DNA from: Acidobacteria bacterium Ga0074141
Lineage (GTDB): Bacteria; Acidobacteriota; Blastocatellia; Pyrinomonadales; Pyrinomonadaceae
NCBI GenBank assembly: GCA_001464665.1
Contig: LNDP01000025.1
Coordinates: 62,001 to 126,000 of the forward strand
Length of the DNA: 64,000 nt
Reading direction: 5' to 3'
Position 1 is the stretch's first letter. Every line of letters starts with the position of its first letter. Shown piece by piece: positions 28,712 to 37,622 of this stretch. The notes beneath the pieces were generated by a model. That model had not been told where the DNA came from. It searched no databases and saw only the letters and a list, made by a program, of their open reading frames with translations. The position numbers and the translations under genes were made by a program.

Positions 28712-29281
28712 ATGTACAGAAGAGTTATGTTCAAGGTATTTTTAGTTGCACTCTTGCTTTGCCCAATTTTCGCGAACGGATTCGGTCAGGACACAAATGA
28801 TCTGTGGGTGACAAGAGTGCAAGCCGAAACCAACACCGGTCTTTTGATCACACTATGGGTTGAAAATCGGGAGATAAGGGTTGATCGAGATCTGCCGGTT
28901 CGAATATCGATCAGAAATAATGGAAGCGAGGCGATCTATTTTGTAAGAAAAGACGATACCCAGATTATCAATGATCGAGGCGATGTGCTTATTCCATCTC
29001 CGGTGCCTATCCCGGAGGATGAAGGAAGTGAATACGATTATTCGTTTCACAAGATCAAACCAGGAAAAGAATATTCCGGCCAATTTGTGATTCCTCACAA
29101 GCTATTTCAGGAAGAGTTTGACTTAAACATTAAAGCGGGACTAGGTTTTGTAAAGGACATTACTGGTCTTGATAGGGGACTAAAAGATGGCGATGACCCG
29201 GATAGGTTGCGTGGCATCTTGTTTCGCCGGGTTGATGTTGTTGTTGTCGGAGAATTGCGAGTTTTTGTGCGTCGGAAGTAG
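28712..29281 (+). CDS. secreted hypothetical protein, candidate partner of RHS locus 2
   Basis: 189 aa with a signal peptide (MFKVFLVALLLCPIFANGFG). The mature part is beta-rich (LPVRISIRNNGSEAIYFV), reminiscent of immunoglobulin-like periplasmic domains. It starts 58 nt after the RHS stop with GGAGGG upstream. Position and size fit an immunity protein acting outside the cytoplasm, but there is no family evidence. Confidence 0.6.
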   Translation: MYRRVMFKVFLVALLLCPIFANGFGQDTNDLWVTRVQAETNTGLLITLWVENREIRVDRDLPVRISIRNNGSEAIYFVRKDDTQIINDRGDVLIPSPVPIPEDEGSEYDYSFHKIKPGKEYSGQFVIPHKLFQEEFDLNIKAGLGFVKDITGLDRGLKDGDDPDRLRGILFRRVDVVVVGELRVFVRRK

Positions 29282-29358
29282 TTTGACGTAAAAAGCCCTT
29301 AGTTGATTTTTGGATCAGAACAGCAAAAGTTCGAGGCTCATGACAAAAAAGGGTTACT

Positions 29359-29490
29359 CTCTTTGACGCCTCGGGCAACGCCATCGGCGACCCACAAGGC
29401 CGCCGGCTCATCTACGACGCCAACAAACAAGCAGGTCGAGGTCGTGAACGCGCCTGAACGAAGCATCGACGTTTCCCGTCTCGTCGCGAG
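29359..29490 (+). pseudogene. decayed RHS fragment 1
   Basis: Reads LFDASGNAIGDPQGRRLIYDANKQ in one frame, then after a shift KQVEVVNAPERSID. This matches the RHS segment GRxxxYDAENKQVEV found intact in the 23305 gene. No start or upstream continuation. Debris of a third RHS copy. Confidence 0.65.
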
Positions 29491-29588
29491 CTCGCGGAAA
29501 CACTAACGACTCCTTCGTAGCAACAGGCCACCCGATTACATCTCAGTAGCTTTGCGAATCCTACTTGGTTGTTCCATATACAGGACCT

Positions 29589-29629
29589 ACCTCACATAAG
29601 GTATTGACACCCGGTACATAATGTGAGGT
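29589..29629. promoter_or_regulatory. 9-bp perfect inverted repeat upstream of the patatin gene
   Basis: acctcacat (29589-29597) and atgtgaggt (29621-29629) are exact reverse complements, with inner GTA/TAC also pairing and TTGACA (29604-29609) inside. The 41-bp palindrome lies 94 bp before the patatin ATG. It could be an operator for a dimeric regulator over a promoter (TTGACA, or CATAAT at 29617), or a transcript hairpin. Confidence 0.45.
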
Positions 29630-29722
29630 GAAGCAATGTACCCGACTGATTTCGCGCGTTGAAGAGCAAACCGAAAACGGCAGCGGAATTTCACAAGTCT
29701 TTCACATTCTCCAGAGTGACCT

Positions 29723-31759
29723 ATGCCCACTAAACCCGAACGCAAGTGCGACATCGTTATGAAGGGTGGTATCACCAGCGGTGTCGTTTACCCAAAGGCG
29801 ATTGCGAAGCTCTCGAAGCATTTCAAATTCAAGAATGTGGGTGGAACCTCGGCCGGCGCTATCGCGGCAGCGGCCACTGCTGCGGCTGAATACAGACGTG
29901 TGCGGACGGGTAGTGAGAAAGGCTTCGAGATGCTAGAGGGGGTTGGAGATGAACTATCCACAGTATCCAGCAAAACAAATCGGACGATGCTCTCGTCTCT
30001 TTTCTTACCGAATCCATCTACCCGACGGGTTTTTGAGGTTTTCATTGGTTCCATTGGGCATGAGACCAAGAAAAAAGCGGTATGGGAAGTGCTGAAGAAA
30101 GCCGTCCGTCATTATTACTGGGCTGGATTCCTTGGCAGTTTACCGGGAGTTTCTTTGGCCCTTATTAGCTTTTTGGGGTCAGCGGCCGCCATAAAGTGGG
30201 TCTGGATTACGATCGCGATGGCTCTCGCCATTGCAGGGGCCCTGATCGGAATGGTCGCGGCGATCCTATATCAATTTGTTACCAGACTTCCTGAGAACAA
30301 GTATGGGCTTTGTAGTGGCATCAAGGACCCGAAGTCTAAGGACTCGGTTGAGGTCGAACCACTGACAGAATGGCTTTACAGATACCTTAACCAGGTCGCA
30401 GGGATAGAAGGGGAAAAGCCCTTAACGTTCGGCGATTTGTGGAATGCTCGGAGAGTTGACGACAAAGTTCAAAAGAACGAAATAAGTGCGACTGAAAATC
30501 CGGCTAACCAATCAAAGGTCGTCGAGCCGAAGGACGTAAATCTAGAAGATCAATTAGCGGATCGTGCTATCAATCTTGAGATGATGACCACGAACCTGAC
30601 GCACGGCCGGCCGTACCGTTTACCATTTCGTTACGATGCAGACCTGAAAGAAAATCATCCCTTCTACTTTAGGAAAGACGAGTTTGAAACGCTGTTTCCG
30701 GCGAGTGTAGTCGAGTGGATGATAGCGCATCCGCGGGAAAGCGATCCGGGTGATGATAGTGAGAAAGATCCAGAGGGAACGCGTAAAGCAAGAAGAGAGG
30801 CCGGGTACTACCCAATGCCGGAACCCGCGAATCTGCCTGTGATCGTGGCTACCCGTATGAGCCTAAGCTTCCCGGTGCTTCTCAGCATCGTGCCGCTTCA
30901 TTGGCAGAACTATACCAAGAATACAGATCGTCGTGAGATGGAGCGTTGTTGGTTTACAGACGGCGGCGTATGCAGTAATTTTCCTCTCCATTTTTTCGAT
31001 TCCCCGTTGCCGAGAAGGCCAACCTTTAGCTTAGACCTAGTGGCGGCTCCCGATGATACAGAAATAGAGAAACTCGTTCCGACTATGCCGGAAAACAACA
31101 ATCCCGAGCTAATGGATCGGTGGAATCGATTTGATGAAATCGTCTCGGCAAAGGACGGTTACTCTGACAAAGGTAACCTTGGAAAGATCTTCGGATTTGC
31201 AGCGACTTTGATCTCGACGATGCAAAATTGGAATGATGCGACACAGAGTTGCCTGCCCGGGTATCGCGACCGCATAACCCGCATTCCTCTGACATCAGAC
31301 CAGGGCGGATTGAACCTTAACATGAAAGACTGCTTGGTAAAGTTTCTCGCGGGGCAGGGCGAGGCGAGTGCCGACAGAATTATAGAGCGGTTCGATATAG
31401 AGCGGTTCGACACGTCACAGGAGAAAGGCCAAAAAATGGATTGGGAAAACCATCGATGGATAAGGCTCAGGGGAATGCTGGCTTCGTTTGAAAGAATGAC
31501 CAATGAGACCCTGACAGCGTATGAATTCCCAGAAAATGGCGATCCGAGTTACAAAGACTGGCTAAGAACTCTCGAGGACGATAGAACAGGGCTTTACAGA
31601 GATCTGAGCTACGAGCCGACAAAGGCACAAATCGAAGCTGCGATAGACACCTTTGAAAAGCTTAAAGAGATACAGGCGATCTGGAACAAGTCGGGAACCA
31701 CGGCCGCTGAAGATGCGCCAAGACCAAGACCGGTTCTTAGGCCTCGCGCGCAGATCTAG
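29723..31759 (+). CDS. patatin-like phospholipase with internal membrane segments
   Basis: 678 aa. Catalytic elements of the patatin fold: oxyanion loop MKGGITSGVVYP (residues about 13-25), nucleophile elbow GGTSAGA (Ser in GTSAG, near 43) and the Asp of the dyad in FTDGGVCSNFP (near 413). Between them residues about 130-195 hold two or three hydrophobic helices, so the protein is probably membrane-anchored, followed by a charged insert. Far larger than minimal patatins. Patatin effectors serve phage defence (for example CapV in CBASS), but no cyclase or sensor gene adjoins it. Its role here is open. Confidence 0.82.
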   Translation: MPTKPERKCDIVMKGGITSGVVYPKAIAKLSKHFKFKNVGGTSAGAIAAAATAAAEYRRVRTGSEKGFEMLEGVGDELSTVSSKTNRTMLSSLFLPNPSTRRVFEVFIGSIGHETKKKAVWEVLKKAVRHYYWAGFLGSLPGVSLALISFLGSAAAIKWVWITIAMALAIAGALIGMVAAILYQFVTRLPENKYGLCSGIKDPKSKDSVEVEPLTEWLYRYLNQVAGIEGEKPLTFGDLWNARRVDDKVQKNEISATENPANQSKVVEPKDVNLEDQLADRAINLEMMTTNLTHGRPYRLPFRYDADLKENHPFYFRKDEFETLFPASVVEWMIAHPRESDPGDDSEKDPEGTRKARREAGYYPMPEPANLPVIVATRMSLSFPVLLSIVPLHWQNYTKNTDRREMERCWFTDGGVCSNFPLHFFDSPLPRRPTFSLDLVAAPDDTEIEKLVPTMPENNNPELMDRWNRFDEIVSAKDGYSDKGNLGKIFGFAATLISTMQNWNDATQSCLPGYRDRITRIPLTSDQGGLNLNMKDCLVKFLAGQGEASADRIIERFDIERFDTSQEKGQKMDWENHRWIRLRGMLASFERMTNETLTAYEFPENGDPSYKDWLRTLEDDRTGLYRDLSYEPTKAQIEAAIDTFEKLKEIQAIWNKSGTTAAEDAPRPRPVLRPRAQI

Positions 31760-32163
31760 CAGGTTGATCAATCATTCGCGGGGTGGAAATCCGGAGCGAA
31801 TTCGCTCAAGAGTGAGACCCCATTTTATAGTAGCCCCCCCAACACAAATGGAGAACTGATCGGTCAGGGGCGTTCCTAGAGCAAGAGGGTAATTGTCGGA
31901 TGAGCTAGAGGCCTCTTGCCCTTCAGATGTCACAGATCCGATTGAACTGAGACTCCGAATCTCCTAATCGTTCATGTTTTGATTCGAAGTTACGCATGTA
32001 ATCGCCGACGCCGCCGTCGAGACTACGACGTTGATGGCGGAATTCTCTCCAGTTTGGAAAATACAGGTGAAGGGGCTTATCGATGTTTCGCAAGGCGTTA
32101 CGGCCTCGCAGCGTTCTATATGCTATTCTTTGTCCTTGTTTGGCGCTTCGTGCAATTTTTTGA
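31760..32163. other. noncoding stretch with gene debris
   Basis: About 400 bp between the patatin gene and the RHS remnants. A plus-strand frame (31979-32242) is hydrophobic near its end but overlaps antisense RHS debris and lacks a ribosome site. No gene accepted. Confidence 0.3.
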
Positions 32164-32268
32164 TCAATTTGGTGCTTCGGGGATATTCATCCGAATTGCG
32201 ACGGTCGTTCCCTTACTGTTCCTGACCTCAACCTGCTTGTAATCGCCGTTGAAGGTGAACTGCCGTCC
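32164..32268 (-). pseudogene. decayed RHS fragment 2
   Basis: Minus strand reads RQFTFNGDYKQVEVRNSKG and ends at a TGA. It corresponds to the same RHS segment (GRQFTYDAENKQVKV) as in the intact gene at 23305. Isolated, without start. Confidence 0.6.
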
Positions 32269-32519
32269 GAAAAAGCTGTCAAATCTTCGCTTCTTCGCCC
32301 CATCAATACCCAATAACAAACGAAGTCACCTGATAGCCTTGTCCACGTTTTTCTATCCAGATCGTCATGTCCTCACCCCACGGGTGGTTTTGGGATATGT
32401 GATTATAGGTTAGTTCAAAAGTGTTATTTGTTTTTCCTATATCGATCAAATTCCATGACATCGGTTTCTGTGTCAGTAGTTTTTGACTGCTTTGTCCAAG
32501 AGCCGATAACGCGTCCGAG

Positions 32520-32770
32520 ACTGATAGTAGCTTTGATCCAGCGAGACCGTCTTTCTTGCTGCGTCGCCGTCGAACCCGTGGGTGCCGATGCCTTGTTCGA
32601 GCGAGTTTTCGACCTCAACCTGTTTTTCTCTGCGTCGTTGAGGAACGTTCTTCCTTGATGATCGCCAATCACGTTCCCGGCCGCGTCGTAGCTCCAGCCT
32701 TGGCCCGTGGCATCCGGTTGTCAGCCGCGTTGGGGCCGGGGTTGTGCAGCTTCGCCATCGAACGGCTCAG
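32520..32770 (-). pseudogene. decayed RHS fragment 3
   Basis: In pieces split by frameshifts the minus strand encodes NPGPNAADNR, then WSYDAAGNVIGDHQGRTF, then KQVEVENSLEQGIGTHGFDG. This is the RHS stretch that precedes the core domain. Several frames must be joined, so it is dead. Confidence 0.6.
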
Positions 32771-32879
32771 CAACCGCGACCGCTTCGTTCCCGTTTTGAC
32801 GGAACGAACGCCGGAGGTCTTAGGCGGCGTTGACCTCGACAAGGATTCATTTCGCACCTGTTACAAGGCTCATTCGGTC

Positions 32880-34121
32880 CTACTGAACGTTGTTTGAATA
32901 AAGAATTGGGGCTACCGAGTTTGCGTTGACTGTTACATAGTTACTCAACACATTGGCCACCTTGCGGACCGTATCAGTTGTCGGGTTAACGTACCGTGCG
33001 AAGGTCGACCACTGCGTATGCCCTGAAATTTTCATTACTTCGGCCGCGGGCAATCCGGCATTGACCATGCGGGTGATAGCCGTATGGCGCAGATCGTGAA
33101 ACCGAAGATCTCGGATGTCGGCCTCTTTACAAATGGCGGCAAATGAACGTTTGAAATCGGAGACCGAAAACACGCTTTTGGACTCGTTCGTTTCCGCCTC
33201 GTGCTCCAAGGCGACGAGCTCGGCCCGCACCCTTTCGGTAATGCCGATCGCCCTTGCCCGTGCCGTCTTGCTGCTAAGAGCGGTAACGGTGATGACGCCG
33301 GCATCAAGATCAACATCTTCCCACTTCAGCTTCAGCAGTTCACCTTTTCGCATCCCAGTATCAACTGCAGTTAAAAATAATGCCCGCATCAGTGCTCGAC
33401 CGCCACCAACGTTTGCTCTTATCATCTTCCCATTCCGCATGTATTCGACTACGCGCGTGGCGTCACAGGCAGCAAGGAACCTTTCCTCCTCTGCGAAGGT
33501 CAATACCCGCTCGCGTTTTACTTCATCGCCTAAAGAGATTAGCGGTGCCCCGAGCTCGAAGGGTGACCTATGTAACCAGCCATTTTGTACAGCAAAGCGC
33601 ATGACACTTCGCAGTTGAGCAAGGGTTCGGTTGACATCGGCGATGCTGCGCTCGCCGCGGGGCGATGGGGTCTTCAGCCGATGTAGCTTAAAATCTTCGA
33701 GGTCTGCATGGCTGATGTCACGAATACGTCGAGAGCCAAAATGAGCAACAAGGGTGTCGATGTAGTGTCCAACCGATTTGTAGGACCGCAAGCCAGCGAC
33801 CTTTCGCACCCCATCTCTGGTTGCGTGATACTCAGGCGGAACAACCCGGCGGGTACGGTAATATTCGGCAAGCTCGCGAAACGTAAGCCGATCACCGTCG
33901 ATCTCTCGCGGCCCGCTACGGGCGAATTTGAGTTCCATCTCGTCCCTGAGACGGCGTGCGTGAGTCTTGTTGTCCGCTCGGACGATGAACTGACGCTTTT
34001 TTCCGAGACCATCTGTACGGACGATACGTGCGTACCAATGTTGAACGCCGTTCCGATCCTTTTTACGAATTATGCCCCAGTCTCTTGTTTGCTTGGTCTC
34101 TGTTGTTTCTTTTTTTCCCAT
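32880..34121 (-). CDS. phage-type tyrosine recombinase (integrase)
   Basis: 413 aa from the ATG at 34119-34121, which has GAGG 8 nt upstream (a TTG at 34142 would add 7 residues). N-terminal arm-binding and SAM-like core-binding domain, then the catalytic domain with all residues: Arg in DTGMRKGELLKLKW, Lys in SSKTARAR, HDLRHTAITRM (His, Arg), GHTQWSTFARYVNP with the nucleophilic Tyr. It lies 174 bp from a tRNA-Thr 3' half in the orientation expected for an integrase beside its attachment site. Probably active or recently active. Confidence 0.93.
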   Translation of the reverse strand: MGKKETTETKQTRDWGIIRKKDRNGVQHWYARIVRTDGLGKKRQFIVRADNKTHARRLRDEMELKFARSGPREIDGDRLTFRELAEYYRTRRVVPPEYHATRDGVRKVAGLRSYKSVGHYIDTLVAHFGSRRIRDISHADLEDFKLHRLKTPSPRGERSIADVNRTLAQLRSVMRFAVQNGWLHRSPFELGAPLISLGDEVKRERVLTFAEEERFLAACDATRVVEYMRNGKMIRANVGGGRALMRALFLTAVDTGMRKGELLKLKWEDVDLDAGVITVTALSSKTARARAIGITERVRAELVALEHEAETNESKSVFSVSDFKRSFAAICKEADIRDLRFHDLRHTAITRMVNAGLPAAEVMKISGHTQWSTFARYVNPTTDTVRKVANVLSNYVTVNANSVAPILYSNNVQ

Positions 34122-34142
34122 ACTCTCGCCTCGCTTACACAA

Positions 34143-34178
34143 CTTGACTCACACCTTGACTCACACCTTCACTTACGA
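34143..34178. repeat. tandem 12-bp repeat upstream of the integrase
   Basis: cttgactcacac occurs twice exactly (34143-34154, 34155-34166), followed by a degenerate third copy cttcacttacga. It lies directly upstream of the integrase start, between it and the tRNA scar. This is typical placement for arm-type integrase or excisionase binding sites; that role is inferred. Confidence 0.5.
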
Positions 34179-34294
34179 TTCCAGACAACTATAGCGAACT
34201 AGTGATGATTTGGCAAGCACTTTTACCCGTGTGTTTACAACAGTTGCGGACTTGTGATTATTGGTGCGAATTTCTGATGAGAGCATGGTCCCAG

Positions 34295-34340
34295 TTTCGT
34301 AATCGAAAGGTCATCGGTTCAAGTCCGATGGGTGGCTCCA
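34295..34340 (+). other. 3' half of a tRNA-Thr(CGT)-like gene, candidate att junction
   Basis: Starts in the anticodon arm (tttcgtaatcgaaa; loop TTCGTAA), continues through variable region aggtc, a perfect T-arm (atcgg-TTCAAGT-ccgat) and acceptor strand ending gggtggct-CCA. The 5' acceptor strand (agccacc) and D-arm are missing; unrelated sequence precedes the anticodon loop. Crossovers of many integrases map to the anticodon loop, and an integrase gene is adjacent, so this is best read as the right-hand att site. Confidence 0.72.
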
Positions 34341-34405
34341 TAAGATCAACAACTTACAGACTCTTTTACGATCGAGCTGCGACTGACTCAGAAATGGGTG
34401 GGGGC

Positions 34406-34680
34406 GGGGTCAGGCCTGCGATATTGGAATTCTTCCCGATCCGTTGTCTATTTTTAGGCTTTGGAGGTGTGAGATGGCAAGAAGAATTCGGTTGGATGTC
34501 GAGGGTGGGCTTTATCATTTGATCGTCCGGGGCAACGATCGGAAGGATATATTTCATTCGAGTGTGGGGACCACGAACGATTTCTTGCGTTGCTGGAAGC
34601 GGTCAAGGCGAAGTTACCGTTCACGCAAGTTCTTGAGCAGTACAACAAAGCAGGAATCGCAATATCGCAGGCCTGACCCC
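34406..34680. mobile_element. 275-bp mini-element with perfect 21-bp terminal inverted repeats
   Basis: ggggtcaggcctgcgatatt+g (34406-34426) recurs as its exact reverse complement at 34660-34680. Between them sits the broken REP-type transposase described below. No obvious target-site duplication was found. Probably an internally deleted RAYT/IS200-like or MITE-like unit. Confidence 0.7.
34474..34680 (+). pseudogene. REP-associated tyrosine transposase (Y1_Tnp) remnant
   Basis: ATG at 34474 after gaggtgtg; MARRIRLDVEGGLYHLIVRG and NDRKDIFH are the signature N-terminus of RAYT transposases (HxH-type motif region). A frameshift follows near 34563, after which the sense frame reads CGDHERFLALLEAVKAKLPF, and the middle of the protein with the catalytic Tyr is deleted before a short KAGIAISQ tail. 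Inactive. Confidence 0.75.
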
Positions 34681-34865
34681 TGCTGTTCTTTCGCTGTTCA
34701 AGATCTGATTCTCGTGGTATGTTAGTGTAATTTTTTCGCCAGATCCCTTTCTCCTTTACGAATGACGGCTTTTTTTAGAAGCCTTTCGAACGCCCTTCGA
34801 TCAGGTTCGGGAAGCAATTTGTTAGGTCTTCAAAGCGATTCTGATCTCGAGGTGCGATATGTTAA

Positions 34866-37622
34866 ATGTTTGGCGAAGTTCGACTCAGCAAAAACACCAA
34901 GAAACAGGCAGACGGGGGCCTTTGCGAGATGGTACGGACGCTAAAAACCGGTCACATTCCGATAGATCGCTGCCCGATCCCAAGCGGATCGCTTATTTTG
35001 ACACCGCATAGAGCTGCGGCAGAGCACTTAGGCGTGCCTCATGTCAGTCTGCGGAGTGTTGCAGAGCGAATACTCCGCCGGGAAAATATCGGCGTCGCCT
35101 CACACCTAACGGCACTTCACGCACTTAAGGCGGCGATCAAACGTATCGCCCCGAAACTAGATCCGACGGCGGAAGCGGAACGGTTAAGCCAGATACTTCG
35201 GACCGTGCTGCGTATCGGGATCGACCTGAGTTCGTTGCGCCGGCACGGTTCACCACGAGCACGCTTCCTTGCCGACGTAGCAGAGGTCTACGTTGACTCT
35301 CTCGCTGAGATCGACCTGATCGACCGCGAAGCCGTTCTGTGGAGAGCGTCGCAGCTTGAACTTCAGCGAGAGAGGCTGTTCGTTTACGGATATTTCCGTG
35401 CCCGCAAAGAGGAAATACTGTTCATCGACAAATTCGCGGCCGATGAAAGCTTCTTCTTTCTGCCATGTCATGAGAGCCCGATCTTTGAGGTAAACCGGAC
35501 TTGGGCACAGATGTTGAATGAGCTTGGATGGGCAATCGATGCAGCGAACGATCTAACTGCGAACGATATCTCGCCCGGCACGGCACTGGCTTCAAGGTTT
35601 ATCAATGAGAACTTCGATAAAGAAAGCCTTCAAGAGAAAGGTAGTGCCGGCACCGCCATCGCGTATCCGAGCATCGAGGCAGAGGTAAGGGGGACGATAG
35701 CTCGGGCAAAGCACCTGGTTATCGCCGGAGTGCGGCCTGAGAAGATCGCCATCGTATGCCGCACTGTTCACCCCTATGCATCCTTGATCGCATCCGTATC
35801 TCGCGAGTACGCCCTTCCGGTTGAAATGAAACATATGATACCGGTCGGCCAGACGCGGGTGGGCGAATTCGTGAAACTGCTGCTTGGATCGGTTGGCCCT
35901 GAAGCCGAAGGCGAGGGCGAAGAGACGGCGGATCGGCCGCTCGAGTTCGAAACGACCGTTCGGATGCTGTTGCACCCGTTCGGACCCGGAATAACCGGTG
36001 ACAGATGGCCCGATGCCAGAAGATCCCATCCAAGTACTCTCGACGATTGGCGGAAGTTGGGAACCGATCTGGCCATTCTTCAGATTCCGGAACGGCAGAG
36101 TTATAAGAATTGGGCCGCGTGGCTGGTGTCCGTGTTCAGTAATCTCCGGGTTCGCGAAAAAGCAGGTTCCGCCGCGGCCGAATTGACAGCACTGAACAAG
36201 CTCTTCGAAGCGATCAATGAGCAAACGGTCCGGCAAGGGGAACGTGTTCTTTCTTTTGAGAGCTTCGCGTCGGAGATCTTCGACATTCTGTCCATGGTAA
36301 CAACACCATTTGGTACCACCAGCGGCGGAGTTGTACCACACCAGCCAAATACCGTCATCGGCGGCAAGTTCGACCATATTTTTGTCCTCGGCATGGCGGA
36401 AGGAATGCTGCCGGCCAAGGTAACTGAGAATCCGATCATCGATTTCCATGAACGCAAGCGCTTGAGCGGTTTCGGTATCGAATTTGAAGATGCTGCCGAG
36501 GTGCCGCGATGGGAGGCCTTATCCTTCTATTTCGTTCTGCTCGCCGGTGCAAAAAGCCTGATCTTCAGTTATCCAAGATATGTTGACGGAGATTCAAGGC
36601 TCCCGAATTCCTATTTTGAGAAGCTCGGCCTCAGCCCTGAAGAAGCCGCGGAAGAGTTCGTTTCGAGTCTGGAGGAACTTCGCAGGGCTTTTCTGGCCAG
36701 TGCGGAATCTCCGGTAATCGACGAGGTTCTTAATCGTGCGAGGATCCAATTTGGAGTTGAACGCCGCCGCGAGAGCTCGGCGCCCTTCGACGAATTTGAT
36801 GGCGTTGTGGGCAAGGCACTTGATCCTTCCCGAAGAACCTGGAGCGTTTCGCAGCTTACAAAGATCGGCCAATGTCCTTTCAAGTGGTTCTCCGAGAAGG
36901 TACTTGGTCTCGGCCCGCCTGAAGAAGCCGACCTCGAGCTGCCCCCGGCCACAAAAGGGACGCTTTACCACAAGACACTTGAGATCGCGGTGCAAAATGC
37001 GATCGCTGCGGATGACCTCCGCGCCGCTGTATTGGCGAACCTCGATGCTGCATTCGCAGAAGCTGAAGCGTCAGACGACCTTTTGATCACGGGCGTCGCA
37101 AACTGGGAGCTCCAGCGTTCCGAACATCTTGAGTTGCTGCGAAAGGCGGTCCGGTCTTCATCATTCATCGCTGAAGGGACAAGAGTCATAGCGGTGGAAC
37201 AGGAGTTCAATACCGTGTGGATGGATCTGCCGATCCGCGGCAGAATAGACCGAGTAGATGATGGTCCCGAGGGGTTAGTGACGATCGACTACAAAACCGG
37301 ATCCTACACCGGCAAGGTTCAGGACGAGTCGGGCCGCCTGAAGATCGATCTTCAGATCGCGGTCTATTCACAGGCGGCTTTGCCGCATCTTTACCCCGGC
37401 AAAAAGGTCGGCCCGGGCAAATACCTGCGGTTGGCAAAACGCAAAGCTGAAGCAGGCAAGGACGTGCCTCTCGACTCGTTCGTCGCAAGCGTGAAGGAGA
37501 CGATGCTGAGCGGCCGATTCACGGTTGAGCCGGATATTGACGGCGAGGCGTGTAAATATTGCAGTTTTGATCCGGTCTGCCGGCAAGGCCCGCGGCTCGA
37601 ACTGAAGAGGTCCGAAAAATGA
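34866..37622 (+). CDS. addB: AddB-like inactivated helicase with PD-(D/E)XK nuclease
   Basis: 918 aa; an ATG at 34929 (MVRTLKTGHIPIDRC) is an alternative start. The N-terminal two-thirds follow the UvrD-like fold without a Walker A motif (LTPHRAAAEHLG takes its place). C-terminal nuclease: WSVSQLTKIGQCPFKWF, GTLYHKTLE, RGRIDRVD and IDYKTGSY, the Asp and Lys of motif III. Cys in GQCP plus CKYCSFDPVC form the 4-Cys iron-sulfur staple known from AddB. Partner of the overlapping addA. Repairs double-strand breaks and degrades linear DNA. Confidence 0.88.
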   Translation: MFGEVRLSKNTKKQADGGLCEMVRTLKTGHIPIDRCPIPSGSLILTPHRAAAEHLGVPHVSLRSVAERILRRENIGVASHLTALHALKAAIKRIAPKLDPTAEAERLSQILRTVLRIGIDLSSLRRHGSPRARFLADVAEVYVDSLAEIDLIDREAVLWRASQLELQRERLFVYGYFRARKEEILFIDKFAADESFFFLPCHESPIFEVNRTWAQMLNELGWAIDAANDLTANDISPGTALASRFINENFDKESLQEKGSAGTAIAYPSIEAEVRGTIARAKHLVIAGVRPEKIAIVCRTVHPYASLIASVSREYALPVEMKHMIPVGQTRVGEFVKLLLGSVGPEAEGEGEETADRPLEFETTVRMLLHPFGPGITGDRWPDARRSHPSTLDDWRKLGTDLAILQIPERQSYKNWAAWLVSVFSNLRVREKAGSAAAELTALNKLFEAINEQTVRQGERVLSFESFASEIFDILSMVTTPFGTTSGGVVPHQPNTVIGGKFDHIFVLGMAEGMLPAKVTENPIIDFHERKRLSGFGIEFEDAAEVPRWEALSFYFVLLAGAKSLIFSYPRYVDGDSRLPNSYFEKLGLSPEEAAEEFVSSLEELRRAFLASAESPVIDEVLNRARIQFGVERRRESSAPFDEFDGVVGKALDPSRRTWSVSQLTKIGQCPFKWFSEKVLGLGPPEEADLELPPATKGTLYHKTLEIAVQNAIAADDLRAAVLANLDAAFAEAEASDDLLITGVANWELQRSEHLELLRKAVRSSSFIAEGTRVIAVEQEFNTVWMDLPIRGRIDRVDDGPEGLVTIDYKTGSYTGKVQDESGRLKIDLQIAVYSQAALPHLYPGKKVGPGKYLRLAKRKAEAGKDVPLDSFVASVKETMLSGRFTVEPDIDGEACKYCSFDPVCRQGPRLELKRSEK

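Noticed and set aside
34265-34340. Complete tRNA-Thr gene
   Set aside because: The 5' acceptor strand and D-arm do not pair with the 3' half; only the anticodon loop onward is tRNA-like.
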